Shown piece after piece: positions 1-9,134 of a stretch of 52,741 nt of DNA. The notes below the pieces were generated by a model. The model saw only the letters and a program-made list of their open reading frames with translations. It searched no databases and was not told where the DNA came from. Source of the DNA: Chloroflexota bacterium (GTDB taxonomy: Bacteria > Chloroflexota > Ktedonobacteria > Ktedonobacterales > Ktedonobacteraceae); assembly GCA_902810755.1 (NCBI GenBank), contig CADDYT010000032.1, positions 1 through 52,741 on the forward strand, given 5' to 3'. The translations under genes were made by a program, and so were the position numbers. The number at the start of each line of letters is the position of its first letter. The stretch's first letter is position 1.

Positions 1-1283
1 CGCCCGCTCTCCTTACTGCTCGAAGGTGCCTCCTGGTGACCTATCCGCTCAGGTTCTCCAGCGGACGAAGGCCTCGGAACGGAGGTGGAGAGCGCCAAGG
101 AGAAACCGGGCTGGGGCAAAGCTGGCCCGTCGGCACCGCAGAGCAAGGCATACCGCAGGGCATCGAGCTGCTCACTGAGGGTGAGTGGATCGATTTGCTG
201 GAACCACTCGCGCAGATCCCGCTGCCGATCCTCTGAGAGCACTCCAGAGGCCAGCAGACGTTGCAGTGGCGTCTGGGCAACATCATACGCCCGGTGCATC
301 TGGTCACGGTGGGGTACGCACGCCTGGAGCTTGAGGGAGGGCTGAAAGTAATTGACCACCAGGCGCAAGACCTGGTAGACTTCGCGCAGTTGCTGGTATG
401 CCTTCCCTCCGACCAGCCGCGCACAGCCCACCACCTTGCGCACCACGGCTCCATTCTTCTGCTCCACATGGCATTGGTCATTCTTGACTCCTGGGCTCCC
501 ACGCGTAAAAGTGAGCTGTTCCTGTTCACAATAGGCAAGTAGCTCCGCATTGAGGAACTCAGAGCCGCTATCAGTATCAATCCCGAGCAGAGGAAACGGC
601 AAAAGGGTGCGAGCCTGTGCAAGAGCGGCCAGCACGGCATCGGCCCTCTTCTCCAGCAGGGGAAGGCATTCAGTCCAACCGGTGGCGAGATCGGTCAGGG
701 TGTAGAGAAAGCTGCCATCGAGATGGTCCCCACAATGAGCTACTAGATCCATTTCCACAAAGCCAGAGCGATTCTCGTCCCACTGAGAGAACATGCGTAT
801 CGGAATCTGGGCCTTGCCTCTTGAACCGGGAGAGGTGGTGGACAACCCATGCAGGCGGGGTTGGCGTTGGGTGCGCAAGTAGCGCTCTGCCGTGGAAAGA
901 CTCATAGCCAGCAACTGGCGACGTTCTTCTTCCGTAAGAGACACGTGCCCAAGCTGTTCCAACAACGTCAGCAGCGTGGGCAGGAACGGCAGGAGCCGCT
1001 TGGCACACACGTAGTGTGCCGCTTTCCAGCTCAGAAACAAGGCTTGCTGCACCGCTTGACCGTACTGGGGTGATCGATGGCGCTGGATGGTCTGCTGACT
1101 GTACTCTCCATGATTGAGGAGCGCGACGGCATACTTGCGGGTGTAGCCCGTCCATTCCACAAACGCATCCAGCAGGAGCGTTTTCTGGACCGTAGATGCC
1201 TGCTGGTAGCGCGGAGACAATTGCCTGAGCAGCGCACGCCGGTCCTGAAAGCGAGGTGAGACTCGCTGAGGCAGAAGCATCAT
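1..1283 (-). CDS. DDE (rve-type) transposase, 3' end outside window
   Basis: This frame is open from an ATG at 1283 to the window edge, 427 codons without a stop. Residues 36-60 (LLLDAFVEWTGYTRKYAVALLN) form the N-terminal DNA-binding segment seen in integrase-core transposases. The catalytic core follows, with D179 in EMDLVAHCG, D238 in GIDTDSGSEF and E274 in CHVEQKNG. The last two are separated by 35 residues, the classic DD35E spacing. GGAGGGAGGA lies just before two tandem ATG codons (1283 and 1280). Cut-and-paste or copy-paste transposition is expected for the family. I cannot assign the IS family. The reading frame looks intact, so it may be active if the left part is complete. Confidence 0.85.
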   Translation of the reverse strand, partial: MMLLPQRVSPRFQDRRALLRQLSPRYQQASTVQKTLLLDAFVEWTGYTRKYAVALLNHGEYSQQTIQRHRSPQYGQAVQQALFLSWKAAHYVCAKRLLPFLPTLLTLLEQLGHVSLTEEERRQLLAMSLSTAERYLRTQRQPRLHGLSTTSPGSRGKAQIPIRMFSQWDENRSGFVEMDLVAHCGDHLDGSFLYTLTDLATGWTECLPLLEKRADAVLAALAQARTLLPFPLLGIDTDSGSEFLNAELLAYCEQEQLTFTRGSPGVKNDQCHVEQKNGAVVRKVVGCARLVGGKAYQQLREVYQVLRLVVNYFQPSLKLQACVPHRDQMHRAYDVAQTPLQRLLASGVLSEDRQRDLREWFQQIDPLTLSEQLDALRYALLCGADGPALPQPGFSLALSTSVPRPSSAGEPERIGHQEAPSSSKESG

Positions 1284-1486
1284 GTCCTCCCTCCACATAA
1301 ACAGATTTCCATCGATGAAGGGTGGCAAAGAGACTCGTCAGCATGCCAACGCACTGCAGCGAGTACATCGGCTTCGCGCACCTGTTGACCAGCTCCTCCC
1401 CAGCATCAGACGCGCTGGTGGTTCTTCCAGTCACACCAGCAGACGGCCAGCCCTAAATAGGTCGGCTTCACGAGAAATCGTACCCG
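1..1486 (-). mobile_element. Insertion sequence, right end only (left end outside window)
   Basis: The element contains a DDE transposase read leftwards off the window edge. A 19-bp sequence at 1468-1486, reading inward as CGGGTACGATTTCTCGTGA, recurs in opposite orientation at 1599-1617 and is the best candidate for its terminal inverted repeat. The right boundary at 1486 is inferred from that repeat. No target duplication can be tested because the left end is missing. Confidence 0.45.
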
Positions 1487-1617
1487 TCCAACGATGAAGG
1501 GCCATCCTTTCCTGCTACCCAAAAATCAGACGAAAGCAACGGGGAACGATAGATGGGGCTTCCGATGCGCGGAGAAAAAAGGGAAAGAATCCGACCTGCG
1601 GGTACGATTTCTCGTGA
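1468..1617. repeat. 19-bp perfect inverted repeat beside the insertion sequence
   Basis: TCACGAGAAATCGTACCCG at 1468-1486 and its exact reverse complement at 1599-1617 are 112 bp apart. Their orientation fits the right end of the leftward insertion sequence followed by the left end of a second, decayed copy. They lie in the gene-free stretch 1284-1785, in which I see no coding region, promoter or RNA gene apart from these repeats. Confidence 0.6.
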
Positions 1618-1785
1618 GGTAATGCGCGCCTGCGTGACGAGGCAGGCTTTCACAACACCTGATAGGCAGGCTTTCATTGAACGCTTTTGCGTCAAAACAA
1701 AAACCGCCTCCTGCGTTTCCCATCACCGTTTGGTTGCCACCAATTGGCTTGTGAAGGGCCTACAGAGAGACGGTCTGTTCAAGAG

Positions 1786-1858
1786 AGCGGGAGACGGGAC
1801 TCGAACCCGCGACAGCCTGCTTGGAAGGCAGGAACTCTACCAACTGAGTTACTCCCGC
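1786..1858 (-). tRNA. tRNA-Gly (anticodon TCC)
   Basis: The minus strand folds as a cloverleaf. The acceptor is GCGGGAG/CTCCCGC with discriminator T. The D-arm region is AACTCAGTTGGTAGAGT. The anticodon stem CCTGC/GCAGG carries loop CTTCCAA (anticodon TCC), and the T arm is GCGGG TTCGAGT CCCGT. CCA is not encoded. It reads GGA codons. Confidence 0.95.
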
Positions 1859-1900
1859 TTATCTAAGTCTTGTGGATAGTGGTTGGAGATGCTGGCCGGG

Positions 1901-1973
1901 TCGGGGTGCGCGGACTTGAACCGCGGACCTCCTGCTCCCAAAGCAGGCGCGCTACCAACTGCGCCACACCCCG
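1901..1973 (-). tRNA. tRNA-Pro (anticodon TGG)
   Basis: The minus-strand cloverleaf has acceptor CGGGGTG/CACCCCG with discriminator A. The D stem is GCGC/GCGC, the anticodon stem CCTGC/GCAGG carries loop TTTGGGA (anticodon TGG), and the T arm is CGCGG TTCAAGT CCGCG. CCA is not encoded. It lies 42 bp upstream of tRNA-Gly on the same strand, so the two are probably co-transcribed. Confidence 0.95.
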
Positions 1974-2095
1974 TCGAGTAGCCTGGCCCCTTGAACACTA
2001 CCTCCTCGCGCTGCTCTACAGGCGAGTGACTGCACTATAGCACGCCTGTGGTGATCTGTCAAGTCTCTTTCAGCTTCCTGCTTCGCGCGGCCACT

Positions 2096-2554
2096 TCAAT
2101 GGTCGCGGCGGCGGCGATAGCGCAGTTTGAGTACGAAGAGGTGCCAGCGTGTCGCCAGATTGCTCAAGGGGGTGCGACTGATAGGCGTTACCTTCATCGG
2201 CGCGTAACGGCTTGAGCGGGGGGAACGCGATAGCAACGGGGTAATAAGCACCAGCAGCAAGCATATGGCGCTGATAATGGCCAGAACGCCGGTTACGAGG
2301 TTGCTCCCCAGATGGTCGGGGGTGGTCTGCGCGTAGGCATAGCCGCCCGCAACAAGCGCCGTGACCACCGCGATCAGTAGAAACCACTCCGCGACTCCGA
2401 AATGGATGGTGGGAAAGCCATACGGGCGGTTGCCGCTATCTCCGGCCCTGCGCCGATTGCGCTGACCTGAGCGCGGCCCTCTCGTTGTTCTGGATTCAGC
2501 ATTGTCTAAATTGCGAAGGATTTCTTCAATCTCGCGTTCGTATCTATTTGGCAT
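2096..2554 (-). CDS. Small two-TM membrane protein of unknown function
   Basis: This is a 152-residue protein starting MPNRYEREIEEILRNLD. The N-terminal 50 residues are charged and Arg-rich, so probably cytoplasmic. Two hydrophobic segments follow at about residues 57-75 (WFLLIAVVTALVAGGYAYA) and 86-106 (NLVTGVLAIISAICLLLVL), and the C-terminus is basic. A TTG at 2581 is in frame, but the ATG at 2554 matches the acidic-helix start I associate with such Chloroflexota proteins (from memory). It lies downstream of the receiver gene on the same strand. No enzymatic motif is visible. Confidence 0.7.
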   Translation of the reverse strand: MPNRYEREIEEILRNLDNAESRTTRGPRSGQRNRRRAGDSGNRPYGFPTIHFGVAEWFLLIAVVTALVAGGYAYAQTTPDHLGSNLVTGVLAIISAICLLLVLITPLLSRSPRSSRYAPMKVTPISRTPLSNLATRWHLFVLKLRYRRRRDH

Positions 2555-2643
2555 GGTCCTCTGCTTCCTTGAACTCGCCAAATCACCTCATATCTAATGA
2601 TACCAACTTTTGAGCCTGCACACAAGTGCTTTTTCCATCAATT

Positions 2644-3021
2644 TTATCCTGTCGTCACCTGCAAGAGTGCTTTGACTCTTTCTACCAGCTCAAGCGGGTG
2701 AAATGGCTTGGTAATATGCTCGTCTGCTCCCAGATCGACGCTGATCCGCTGGTAAATATGCTCGCTGTGGGCCGTCATAATCATTACAGGGATATGCCGC
2801 GTCTGCGCAGCACCACGTAAGGTGCTGAAAATCTGGTAGCCGTTTTCTCCAGGCATCATGATATCCAGAATGATCAAATCAGGGAGTTGGGCCGCGAGCA
2901 GGTGCTGTAACTGCTCGCCATTGTTGACGGCAGCAACCTCAAAGCCATGCTGGCTGAGCGCGAAGGTGATGATTTCGCGTATTTCCCGGTCATCATCTAC
3001 AATAAAAACACGTTTTGTCAT
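2644..3021 (-). CDS. Single-domain response regulator (CheY-like receiver)
   Basis: These 125 residues make one complete receiver domain and nothing else. The acidic pocket is D9-D11, the phospho-acceptor is D53 in LIILDIMMP, the switch threonine is T83 in MIMTAHS, and the conserved lysine is K105 in ITKPF. All catalytic residues are present, so phosphorylation is expected. Output must pass through a partner protein because there is no effector domain. It is divergent from the HTH-GAF regulator at 3151, with a TATAAT-like box on the minus strand near 3100. The cognate kinase is not identifiable here. Confidence 0.93.
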   Translation of the reverse strand: MTKRVFIVDDDREIREIITFALSQHGFEVAAVNNGEQLQHLLAAQLPDLIILDIMMPGENGYQIFSTLRGAAQTRHIPVMIMTAHSEHIYQRISVDLGADEHITKPFHPLELVERVKALLQVTTG

Positions 3022-3150
3022 GGTTTACACCCGGCTTTCCTCTTTCTTGTTCTTCCCACATTTCCCTCTCCCGGAAATTGACGCCATATGCTTCCTCTGC
3101 TATTATACACGTAATAGCGATCATCCAGAACATCTACGAGGAGCAAGAGT

Positions 3151-4107
3151 ATGATTCTCTCTTCACCCCCCTGGACAGAGATTTTGCAAACGATCATCAA
3201 AGAGCCGGAGGAACGGCAGCGGCTGGCACTTCTGCTCGGCGTCCACGCGGATACCCTGGAACACTGGGCAAGCGGTACAATGACGCCGCCACAATCGCAA
3301 CTTGCCCGATTGGTCAGGATTGTCAGGCCGCAGGTGCGTGAAGAATTACTGAACGCCCTTGCCGTCGTCTATCCCGATATTCAGCGATCATTGAAGGGCA
3401 GTGACCGCATTCCTTCCAGCTTTTTTGCCGACCTGCTCAGCGCCCGCACCACAACCACCGAGGCTTTAACCTTCTGGCGCTTGAGTGATATGATCTTAAA
3501 GCAGGCCCTCGACCAGCTTGATCCGCATGGGCTGGGGCTGGTCATTTCGGTCGTGCAATGCATGCCCCCGGTCAATGGGGAGATACGCAGCCTGCGCGAA
3601 TCAGCCGGGAAAGGCACGCTGCCCTGGTCAGCCAATCTGGAAAATATGGCCCTTTTCCTCGGCATGGAATCGCTGGCCGGCTACTGCGTCGAGGTACGTC
3701 GCCCGGTGAGCGTCGATGACCTGAGCAAGGAAAAGCTGGTTCCGGCCTACCAGACCGAATATGAAGTGAGTTCGGCTGCCCACCCCATCTTGCTGGGCGG
3801 TCTCATCGCGGGTTGCCTGCTGGCATCCAGCACGCAGTTAAGCTATTTCACACAGCAGCGCCTGACCCTGCTCGCTGTCTTCAGTGATGCCATCGCGCTG
3901 GCCTTGCCCCAGGATGCTTTCTACCCGCCAGAACTCCTCGCTCTGCGCCCACTGCCGAATCCTGAGCAGCAACGTCCCATCCTCGATACGTTTCGTCAAA
4001 GGGTCTCGCGAGAGCTGCTCGTTGCTCCCTACAGGAGACAGGACGACAACGGCGATGTCGAGCGTAAAGTCTGGCAAGAAATTGAGCAAGAACTCCTTTC
4101 GCTGTGA
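3151..4107 (+). CDS. HTH-GAF transcriptional regulator
   Basis: The protein has 318 residues. Residues 15-60 resemble an XRE-type helix-turn-helix (EERQRLALLLGVHADTLEHW). The middle, about 95-255, looks like a GAF-type sensory domain (SSAAHPILLGGLIAGCLLAS), followed by a helical C-terminal tail. No ligand residues can be named. The start ATG is preceded by AGGAG eight bases upstream. The gene is divergent from the receiver at 3021 and convergent with the NtrC-like regulator at 4152. The GAF assignment is by pattern only. Confidence 0.75.
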   Translation: MILSSPPWTEILQTIIKEPEERQRLALLLGVHADTLEHWASGTMTPPQSQLARLVRIVRPQVREELLNALAVVYPDIQRSLKGSDRIPSSFFADLLSARTTTTEALTFWRLSDMILKQALDQLDPHGLGLVISVVQCMPPVNGEIRSLRESAGKGTLPWSANLENMALFLGMESLAGYCVEVRRPVSVDDLSKEKLVPAYQTEYEVSSAAHPILLGGLIAGCLLASSTQLSYFTQQRLTLLAVFSDAIALALPQDAFYPPELLALRPLPNPEQQRPILDTFRQRVSRELLVAPYRRQDDNGDVERKVWQEIEQELLSL

Positions 4108-4114
4108 GCAATCT

Positions 4115-4149
4115 CGCTGTTTACGTCCCTTCTATATACGCAAACAGCG
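4115..4149. terminator. Hairpin between convergent genes
   Basis: CGCTGTTT at 4115-4122 pairs perfectly with AAACAGCG at 4142-4149. It lies between two gene ends only 45 bp apart, so it may terminate transcription from both sides. There is no strong T-tract. Confidence 0.4.
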
Positions 4150-4151
4150 AT

Positions 4152-5552
4152 CTATTCGATGTCATATTTACGTATTAAATAGCGAAGCTGATCAACTTTC
4201 TCGAAGCCAAGCAGTTCGGCGGCGCGCACGCGATTGTGTCCGGCCTCTTCCAGCGCGTCACGGATCAGCGCGCGTTCCACCAGCGCGCTGATCTCCTCAA
4301 AAGTGGATGGCGTCTGCGGGCGCGAGCGCAACCATTCTTCCCAGGGGTCAAATGAGTTGCCGACGCCAGATTCTCCATAGCCAACGATCTCCTGCGGAAG
4401 ATGGGCAGGTAGCAGTTCATCACCATTGCTGAGGATGATGGCGCGTTCGATGACATTTTTCAACTCGCGCACGTTGCCGGGCCAGCTATAGGCTTGCAGC
4501 AGTTGCTGCGCCTCCGGTGAGATGCGCCGCACGTTGCGCCCCAGCGATCTGTTGAAATCCTCAATGAAGCGAGAGGCGAAGAGTAAAATGTCGCCGGGCC
4601 GCTCGCGCAGGGGCGGTAGAGCGATTTGCAAAACGGCCAGGCGAAAGAAGAGATCAGCGCGAAAGGCATTCGTTTTCATTGCCTGCTCCAGGTTACGATT
4701 GGTGGCGGCGAGGACACGCACATTGATCTTGACCTCCTTGCTACCGCCCAGACGAAAGAAGGAGCGGGTTTCGAGGACGCGCAACAGTTTGGCCTGCATC
4801 TCCATAGGCATCTCGCCAATTTCGTCGAGAAAGAGCGTGCCGCCGTCGGCCAGTTCCAGCAGACCGCGCTTCCGCTTTCGGGCGTCGGTGAAGGCATATT
4901 GCTCGTAGCCAAATAACTCGCTTTCCAGAATATTGCCAGGGATGGCCGCGCAGTTGAGCGGGTGGAACGGGCCAGAGGCGCGCTGGCTCTGCTCGTGAAT
5001 GGCGCGCGCTACAACCTCCTTGCCGGTGCCGCTCTCACCGGTAATCAGCACCGAGGCGGTGTCGCTGCGCGCCACGCGGGCAACCATCTCAAAGACCTGC
5101 CGCATGCGTTCGCTGTGGCCCACGATATAGGAGAAATGGTAGTTATCGCTGCGCTCCCTGCGTAACTGCCGCAGCTCGCGCGACATGGCGCTGGTCTCCA
5201 GCGAGCGTTTGACCACGAGCAGCAATTCATCCAGATCGAAGCCTTTGAGCAGGTAGTCCGAGGCTCCAAGCTTCATGGCGGCGACGGCGCTTTTCACGTC
5301 GCCATACGCGGTAATCATGACGACCGGCAACTCCTGATCGAAAGCGCGCACCCGCGTCAGCACTTCCAGCCCGCTGAGACGGGGCAGGCGCAGATCGAGC
5401 AGCACCAGATCAAAGCTGTTCTGCTGTATCTCCTGCAACGCGGCTTCCCCATCGGCGACGGTGCTGACCTCATAGCCATGCTTTCTCAGGTAGCGCGCGA
5501 ATTGATGCGGCAAATGCGGCTCATCATCCACAATAAGAATACTGACACTCAT
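4152..5552 (-). CDS. NtrC-family response regulator with altered GAFTGA loop
   Basis: This 466-residue protein has receiver, AAA+ and Fis-type HTH domains. The receiver phospho-acceptor is D53 (LVLLDLRLP). Walker A is GESGTGK at 172-178, Walker B is GGTLFLDEIG at 237-246, an arginine finger lies in FRADLFFRL, and the HTH runs from about 428 to 466. The sigma-54-contact motif, normally GAFTGA, reads YAFTDA at 219-224, so two of its six residues differ. The start at 5552 has GGGAGAG upstream, while an in-frame ATG at 5588 has none. It lies directly downstream of the sensor kinase (stop 5616), which is its likely partner. Whether it can activate sigma-54 polymerase is doubtful. Confidence 0.93.
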   Translation of the reverse strand: MSVSILIVDDEPHLPHQFARYLRKHGYEVSTVADGEAALQEIQQNSFDLVLLDLRLPRLSGLEVLTRVRAFDQELPVVMITAYGDVKSAVAAMKLGASDYLLKGFDLDELLLVVKRSLETSAMSRELRQLRRERSDNYHFSYIVGHSERMRQVFEMVARVARSDTASVLITGESGTGKEVVARAIHEQSQRASGPFHPLNCAAIPGNILESELFGYEQYAFTDARKRKRGLLELADGGTLFLDEIGEMPMEMQAKLLRVLETRSFFRLGGSKEVKINVRVLAATNRNLEQAMKTNAFRADLFFRLAVLQIALPPLRERPGDILLFASRFIEDFNRSLGRNVRRISPEAQQLLQAYSWPGNVRELKNVIERAIILSNGDELLPAHLPQEIVGYGESGVGNSFDPWEEWLRSRPQTPSTFEEISALVERALIRDALEEAGHNRVRAAELLGFEKVDQLRYLIRKYDIE

Positions 5553-5615
5553 CCCCGGCTCTCCCTTCCTCACCGGACCTCCCGACATTGTTGCCGGGAG
5601 ATGTAATATTTCCGC

Positions 5616-7919
5616 TTAATCGTCATGCTCAGCATCTTGCCGACCCTCTAGCGGTACCGGCAGACGTAAGATAAAGGTGGCGCCCCCGCCCGGCGAGCCT
5701 TCAACCCGGATGGAGCCGCGATGATCCTCAATCAGGCGGCGTGTGATCGAGAGACCGAGACCAATACCATGCGCTCTGGTGGTGAAAAACGGCTGGAAGA
5801 TGCGCTCGCGCTGGCCTGGCGCAACGCCGCTGCCGGTATCGCTGACGGAAAATTCAAGCCACTGGCCACCCAGTTCCGCACGTTCCCCGGCCACCAGGCG
5901 GCTGGAAACCGTCAGCGTGCCACCCTCCGGCATGGCCTGGATGGCGTTGGTGAAGAGATTGAATAACACCTGCTCCATCTGGGCAATATCCGCCTGTACG
6001 GGGGGAATGTCGCTGTAGAGGCGCCGCACCGTTATCCCGGCGTCGGCGCACTGCCCCTGCATGATATCCAGGATATGGTCGCTCAATACGTTGAGCTTGC
6101 AGGGAACCAGATGCAACTGGCGCGGGCGGGCGAAGAGCAGCAGGTCGCGCACAATGGTATCCAGGCGCTCCACCTCTTTCAAGACGACGGCAATCGATTC
6201 CTGAGCTTCCAGGTTCATCGCCGCCGCGAATGCCTGCCGGTTATCCTCTGCCTCACCGGCAAGATCATCGATGAGCATCTGCATCGAGGTTTTGATCGAG
6301 GCCAGAGGGTTGCGCACCTCGTGGGCAACACTGGCGGCCATCTCTCCCAGCGAGGCCAGACGGTCGAGGCGGCGTTTCTCCTCTTCAAGCCGGTGCATAG
6401 CGGTGACATCGCTGAAGGTGAGCAGGGCGCCGATCTGGATATTGTGGTCGTCACGCAGCGGCATGATGTGCATATCCAGCATGACTTCCTGTCCGTTGCG
6501 CCCGGCCACCGCGACGACCCCATGCTGCTCCTGCCCGCTGTGCAACACCTGGCGAAGAGCATCCAGCGAGAAAAGGGTTTGCAGGGGCTGATTCAGCACT
6601 TCGGCAGCTGTGTAGCCCAGCATAGCCTGCGCCGCCTGATTGAAGGTGATGATCTGGCCATCCAGATTGACGGTAATGAGGCCGCTGGGAATGCTGTGCA
6701 GAATCAGCTCTTTCAAACGCTGATCTTCCAGCACCTGGCGCAGCAGCTTGCGCGCCTCGTTGCGCGCCTCCATCACCTCAGCCATCAATTGCATATTTTC
6801 CAGTGCGGCGCTGGCATGACTGGCCAGCACCCGCAGCATAACCAGTTCCTCGCGACGCAGCTTCCAGGGCCGGTGATAGGCCCCCACCACGATTCCGTAT
6901 ACCCTGCTAGCCCCTCCTTCCTGCCGCAGCACACTCCCATTGCCCTGCCTGGCCGTTCTGCGCTCAGGGAAGCCATTACCCCCGCGACCGCTCAGCAAGG
7001 GGAAGGCAAAGAAGGTTTTGATTGCCGATGGCACGTCATCCAGATAGGTCTGCGTATGCTCATCGCCCGGACGCTCGATGACGAGGGGAGCGGTATTGTT
7101 ATTGAAATGCCGGAACAGCTTTTCCTGCAGGCCCGGAGAAAGCCAGGAGAAAGTTGGGTGCGAAGAGAACGATGGACACAGTACCGCACAGAGATCGGTG
7201 GCTGCTATCTCTCGCGTGCGCTGGATAATAATGCTTTGCATGCGCTCCCATTCATACAGCGAACCGTTCATCTGGCTGCTGATACTATTGAGCAACGCAA
7301 GTTCGCGAATGCGCTCGCGGTCGCGTTCCAGCAGGCGCGTGTTTTCCAGCAAAAGGGCGACGATCCCGGCCACCGCCTCAAGCGTCTGCACCTCGTCAGC
7401 CGACCAGCAATGAGGGGTCGTTGCCTGCCGCCGGGTCGTTGCCTCTGTCTCTGAGGGACTATGCCGCTCGCCGCTGCCTTCCAGAGCTTCGAGTTCGCCT
7501 GAGTCCTGTTGCTTTGTACGAATGGCGACCAGAACGCCAATGCCCTTCTGCCGGTAGAGCAAAGGAACAGCCACCAGCATAGGATTATCTGCTGGCATGG
7601 TCACGGCACGGCGTTCGCGCCAGGCCACCGCTTCGGGCAGGTCGCTCTGTATCTCAATCGGGTTGATGTGCGCAACGGCCAGCAGCGAGGCCGACCAGCC
7701 GGGTTTGTCGTCAAACGTACCGGCGGCGAATTGCAAGGTTTCGCCAATACGCTGGTAAAGCAGGACAGAACGGCATCTGAGTATGCCCACCAACCGTCGC
7801 GGTAGCGTATCGCGCAGCGTGCGATAATCGGTGATCGCGCTGCATTCCCCCAGGATCGCAGTAACGACTGACGGGCGAAATCCCGCGTGCAAATACGATT
7901 GCTCCACTCCCATCACCAT
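5616..7919 (-). CDS. GAF-GAF-PAS sensor histidine kinase
   Basis: This soluble kinase of about 767 residues has no evident membrane segment. GAF-like regions occupy about 30-195 and 210-380. A linking coiled coil and a PAS domain follow at about 400-510 (SIPSGLITVNLDGQIITFNQAA). In HisKA, the phospho-accepting His is near 533 (ASVAHEVRNPL). The ATPase domain has an N box near 658 (NLFTNAIQAM), G1 DTGSG and G2 GIGLGLS. ATG 7919 is preferred because AGGTGG lies nine bases upstream; GTG 7925 and ATG 7913 are alternatives. It probably autophosphorylates in response to a cytoplasmic signal and passes phosphate to the NtrC-like regulator 63 bp downstream. Confidence 0.93.
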   Translation of the reverse strand: MVMGVEQSYLHAGFRPSVVTAILGECSAITDYRTLRDTLPRRLVGILRCRSVLLYQRIGETLQFAAGTFDDKPGWSASLLAVAHINPIEIQSDLPEAVAWRERRAVTMPADNPMLVAVPLLYRQKGIGVLVAIRTKQQDSGELEALEGSGERHSPSETEATTRRQATTPHCWSADEVQTLEAVAGIVALLLENTRLLERDRERIRELALLNSISSQMNGSLYEWERMQSIIIQRTREIAATDLCAVLCPSFSSHPTFSWLSPGLQEKLFRHFNNNTAPLVIERPGDEHTQTYLDDVPSAIKTFFAFPLLSGRGGNGFPERRTARQGNGSVLRQEGGASRVYGIVVGAYHRPWKLRREELVMLRVLASHASAALENMQLMAEVMEARNEARKLLRQVLEDQRLKELILHSIPSGLITVNLDGQIITFNQAAQAMLGYTAAEVLNQPLQTLFSLDALRQVLHSGQEQHGVVAVAGRNGQEVMLDMHIMPLRDDHNIQIGALLTFSDVTAMHRLEEEKRRLDRLASLGEMAASVAHEVRNPLASIKTSMQMLIDDLAGEAEDNRQAFAAAMNLEAQESIAVVLKEVERLDTIVRDLLLFARPRQLHLVPCKLNVLSDHILDIMQGQCADAGITVRRLYSDIPPVQADIAQMEQVLFNLFTNAIQAMPEGGTLTVSSRLVAGERAELGGQWLEFSVSDTGSGVAPGQRERIFQPFFTTRAHGIGLGLSITRRLIEDHRGSIRVEGSPGGGATFILRLPVPLEGRQDAEHDD

Positions 7920-8176
7920 AAACACTTCCCACCTGACTCTTGACGTGGATATCCCCTGCCATCTCTTCCCTGAGTGGGCAGCGTGGGCCTCCGCGTCTCA
8001 ACTCCATACCCGTTGTAGGTGAAAACCACATGTGCGCTCATGCCTTGCGGTTGCTTTCATACGTAACTATACCAGATTGCCTGTCAATTTTTCTATACAA
8101 ACCGGTTTTTCATTAAAAAATTGTCAGGTTCTACAGCACAGCAAGTCACAGGAAAGCGCGTTTCTCGGGACATAAA

Positions 8177-8211
8177 GCGAGGTTGGTAAGGATTGAGCTG
8201 CAAGGCGACCA
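8177..8211. repeat. Dispersed intergenic repeat, copy 1
   Basis: About 35 bp containing GTTGGTAAGGAT and AGGCGACCA recurs, with a few mismatches, at 48011-48045. The gap 7920-8297 holds this repeat and a 12-bp palindrome, AGGGTCGACCCT, just beyond it. I see no gene there, though the sensor-kinase promoter must also lie here. Confidence 0.6.
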
Positions 8212-8297
8212 CTTGCAGGGCGACCACCAGGGTCGACCCTGCCCTCTTCAGGTGGCTCCATAGCGGTGAACCGCCCCTGCGGGCCTGGATGAGCGGA

Positions 8298-9011
8298 TCA
8301 AATAATATTGACTGCACGGGCAGCAAGCAGAACGATGATGAGGAGAGAAATCATCGCTTCGGTCATCATCAGCACTTTTGCCTGATGGGTGATGGGGATG
8401 GTATTGGCAGGACTGAGGCCGGTGGCAGTGGTAAAGGCGAGGAAAAGATAATCCAGAAATGCGGGTATCCATGTTCCTCCAGTATTGTTTGCCTGCTCCG
8501 GGAAAAGAAAATCTGCTGCCTGATAGCCCTCCTGCTGTCGTCTGGCCGGGCCGCCGCCGTCAATCTCCCAGTACCAGAGCGCGAAGACCAGAATATTTGC
8601 CAGCCAGAGGACACCCGTAATCGAGAGCAGGTTCGCGGCATATTGCAAACTGGCCATTCTGACGCTCATCAGCAGGATACTACTGCCCAGAGCAGCCGTC
8701 ACAATCGCCAACACCCCCAGGGCGAGCAGGCGCACCACGCGATGTGACAGATGGCGGCGAGTGAGCCAGGAGGAAACCAGAGGAAAGAGCAGAATAGCCT
8801 CAAGCAGTAACGGCAGCCAGTCTGGCCCGATGGTGACCTTTTCCGGCAAAAACAAATACAGAAAGCCAAACACCAGTGCCCCGATTGTCGAGGCCCAGCG
8901 CGGCGTAATTCTAAGATGATGCTGTGACTGTTTTCCCCGCGAGGAGGCCGGTGACGGGGCCACACCCGTAGTACGTTCTGTCCCGTCTCCCTGTCTGTCT
9001 GGTTGCTGCAT
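8298..9011 (-). CDS. Polytopic membrane protein with FTTATGLSP motif
   Basis: These 237 residues carry about six hydrophobic segments from residue 40 to the end. The C-terminal part, DYLFLAFTTATGLSPANT followed by LLIIVLLAARAVNII, matches a family of uncharacterised bacterial membrane proteins that I recognise by pattern but cannot name with certainty (DUF1345-like). The start is uncertain. ATG 9011 has only a weak AGCAGG upstream, and an in-frame TTG at 9110 would add 33 hydrophilic residues. It sits between the sensor kinase and the cytosine deaminase on the same strand, with a hairpin upstream. No catalytic motif is visible. Confidence 0.7.
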   Translation of the reverse strand: MQQPDRQGDGTERTTGVAPSPASSRGKQSQHHLRITPRWASTIGALVFGFLYLFLPEKVTIGPDWLPLLLEAILLFPLVSSWLTRRHLSHRVVRLLALGVLAIVTAALGSSILLMSVRMASLQYAANLLSITGVLWLANILVFALWYWEIDGGGPARRQQEGYQAADFLFPEQANNTGGTWIPAFLDYLFLAFTTATGLSPANTIPITHQAKVLMMTEAMISLLIIVLLAARAVNII

Positions 9012-9134
9012 ATACCTGCTCTGTTCCCGCCCGTCTTTCCGGTTCTCCCCTCCTGATAGTGTCTCAGTATCAATTCTAGCGAATACCCATGCGCGGGGCA
9101 AACACAACAAATGACCGGAGCTATGAAGGAAACG

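Noticed and set aside
670..1434. Open frame of 254 codons on the minus strand
   Set aside because: Out of frame with the DDE transposase, which is open and carries all catalytic residues.
6075..7454. Long open frame (459 codons) on the plus strand
   Set aside because: It lies wholly antisense to the GAF-PAS sensor kinase, has no ribosome site, and its product has no recognisable domain.
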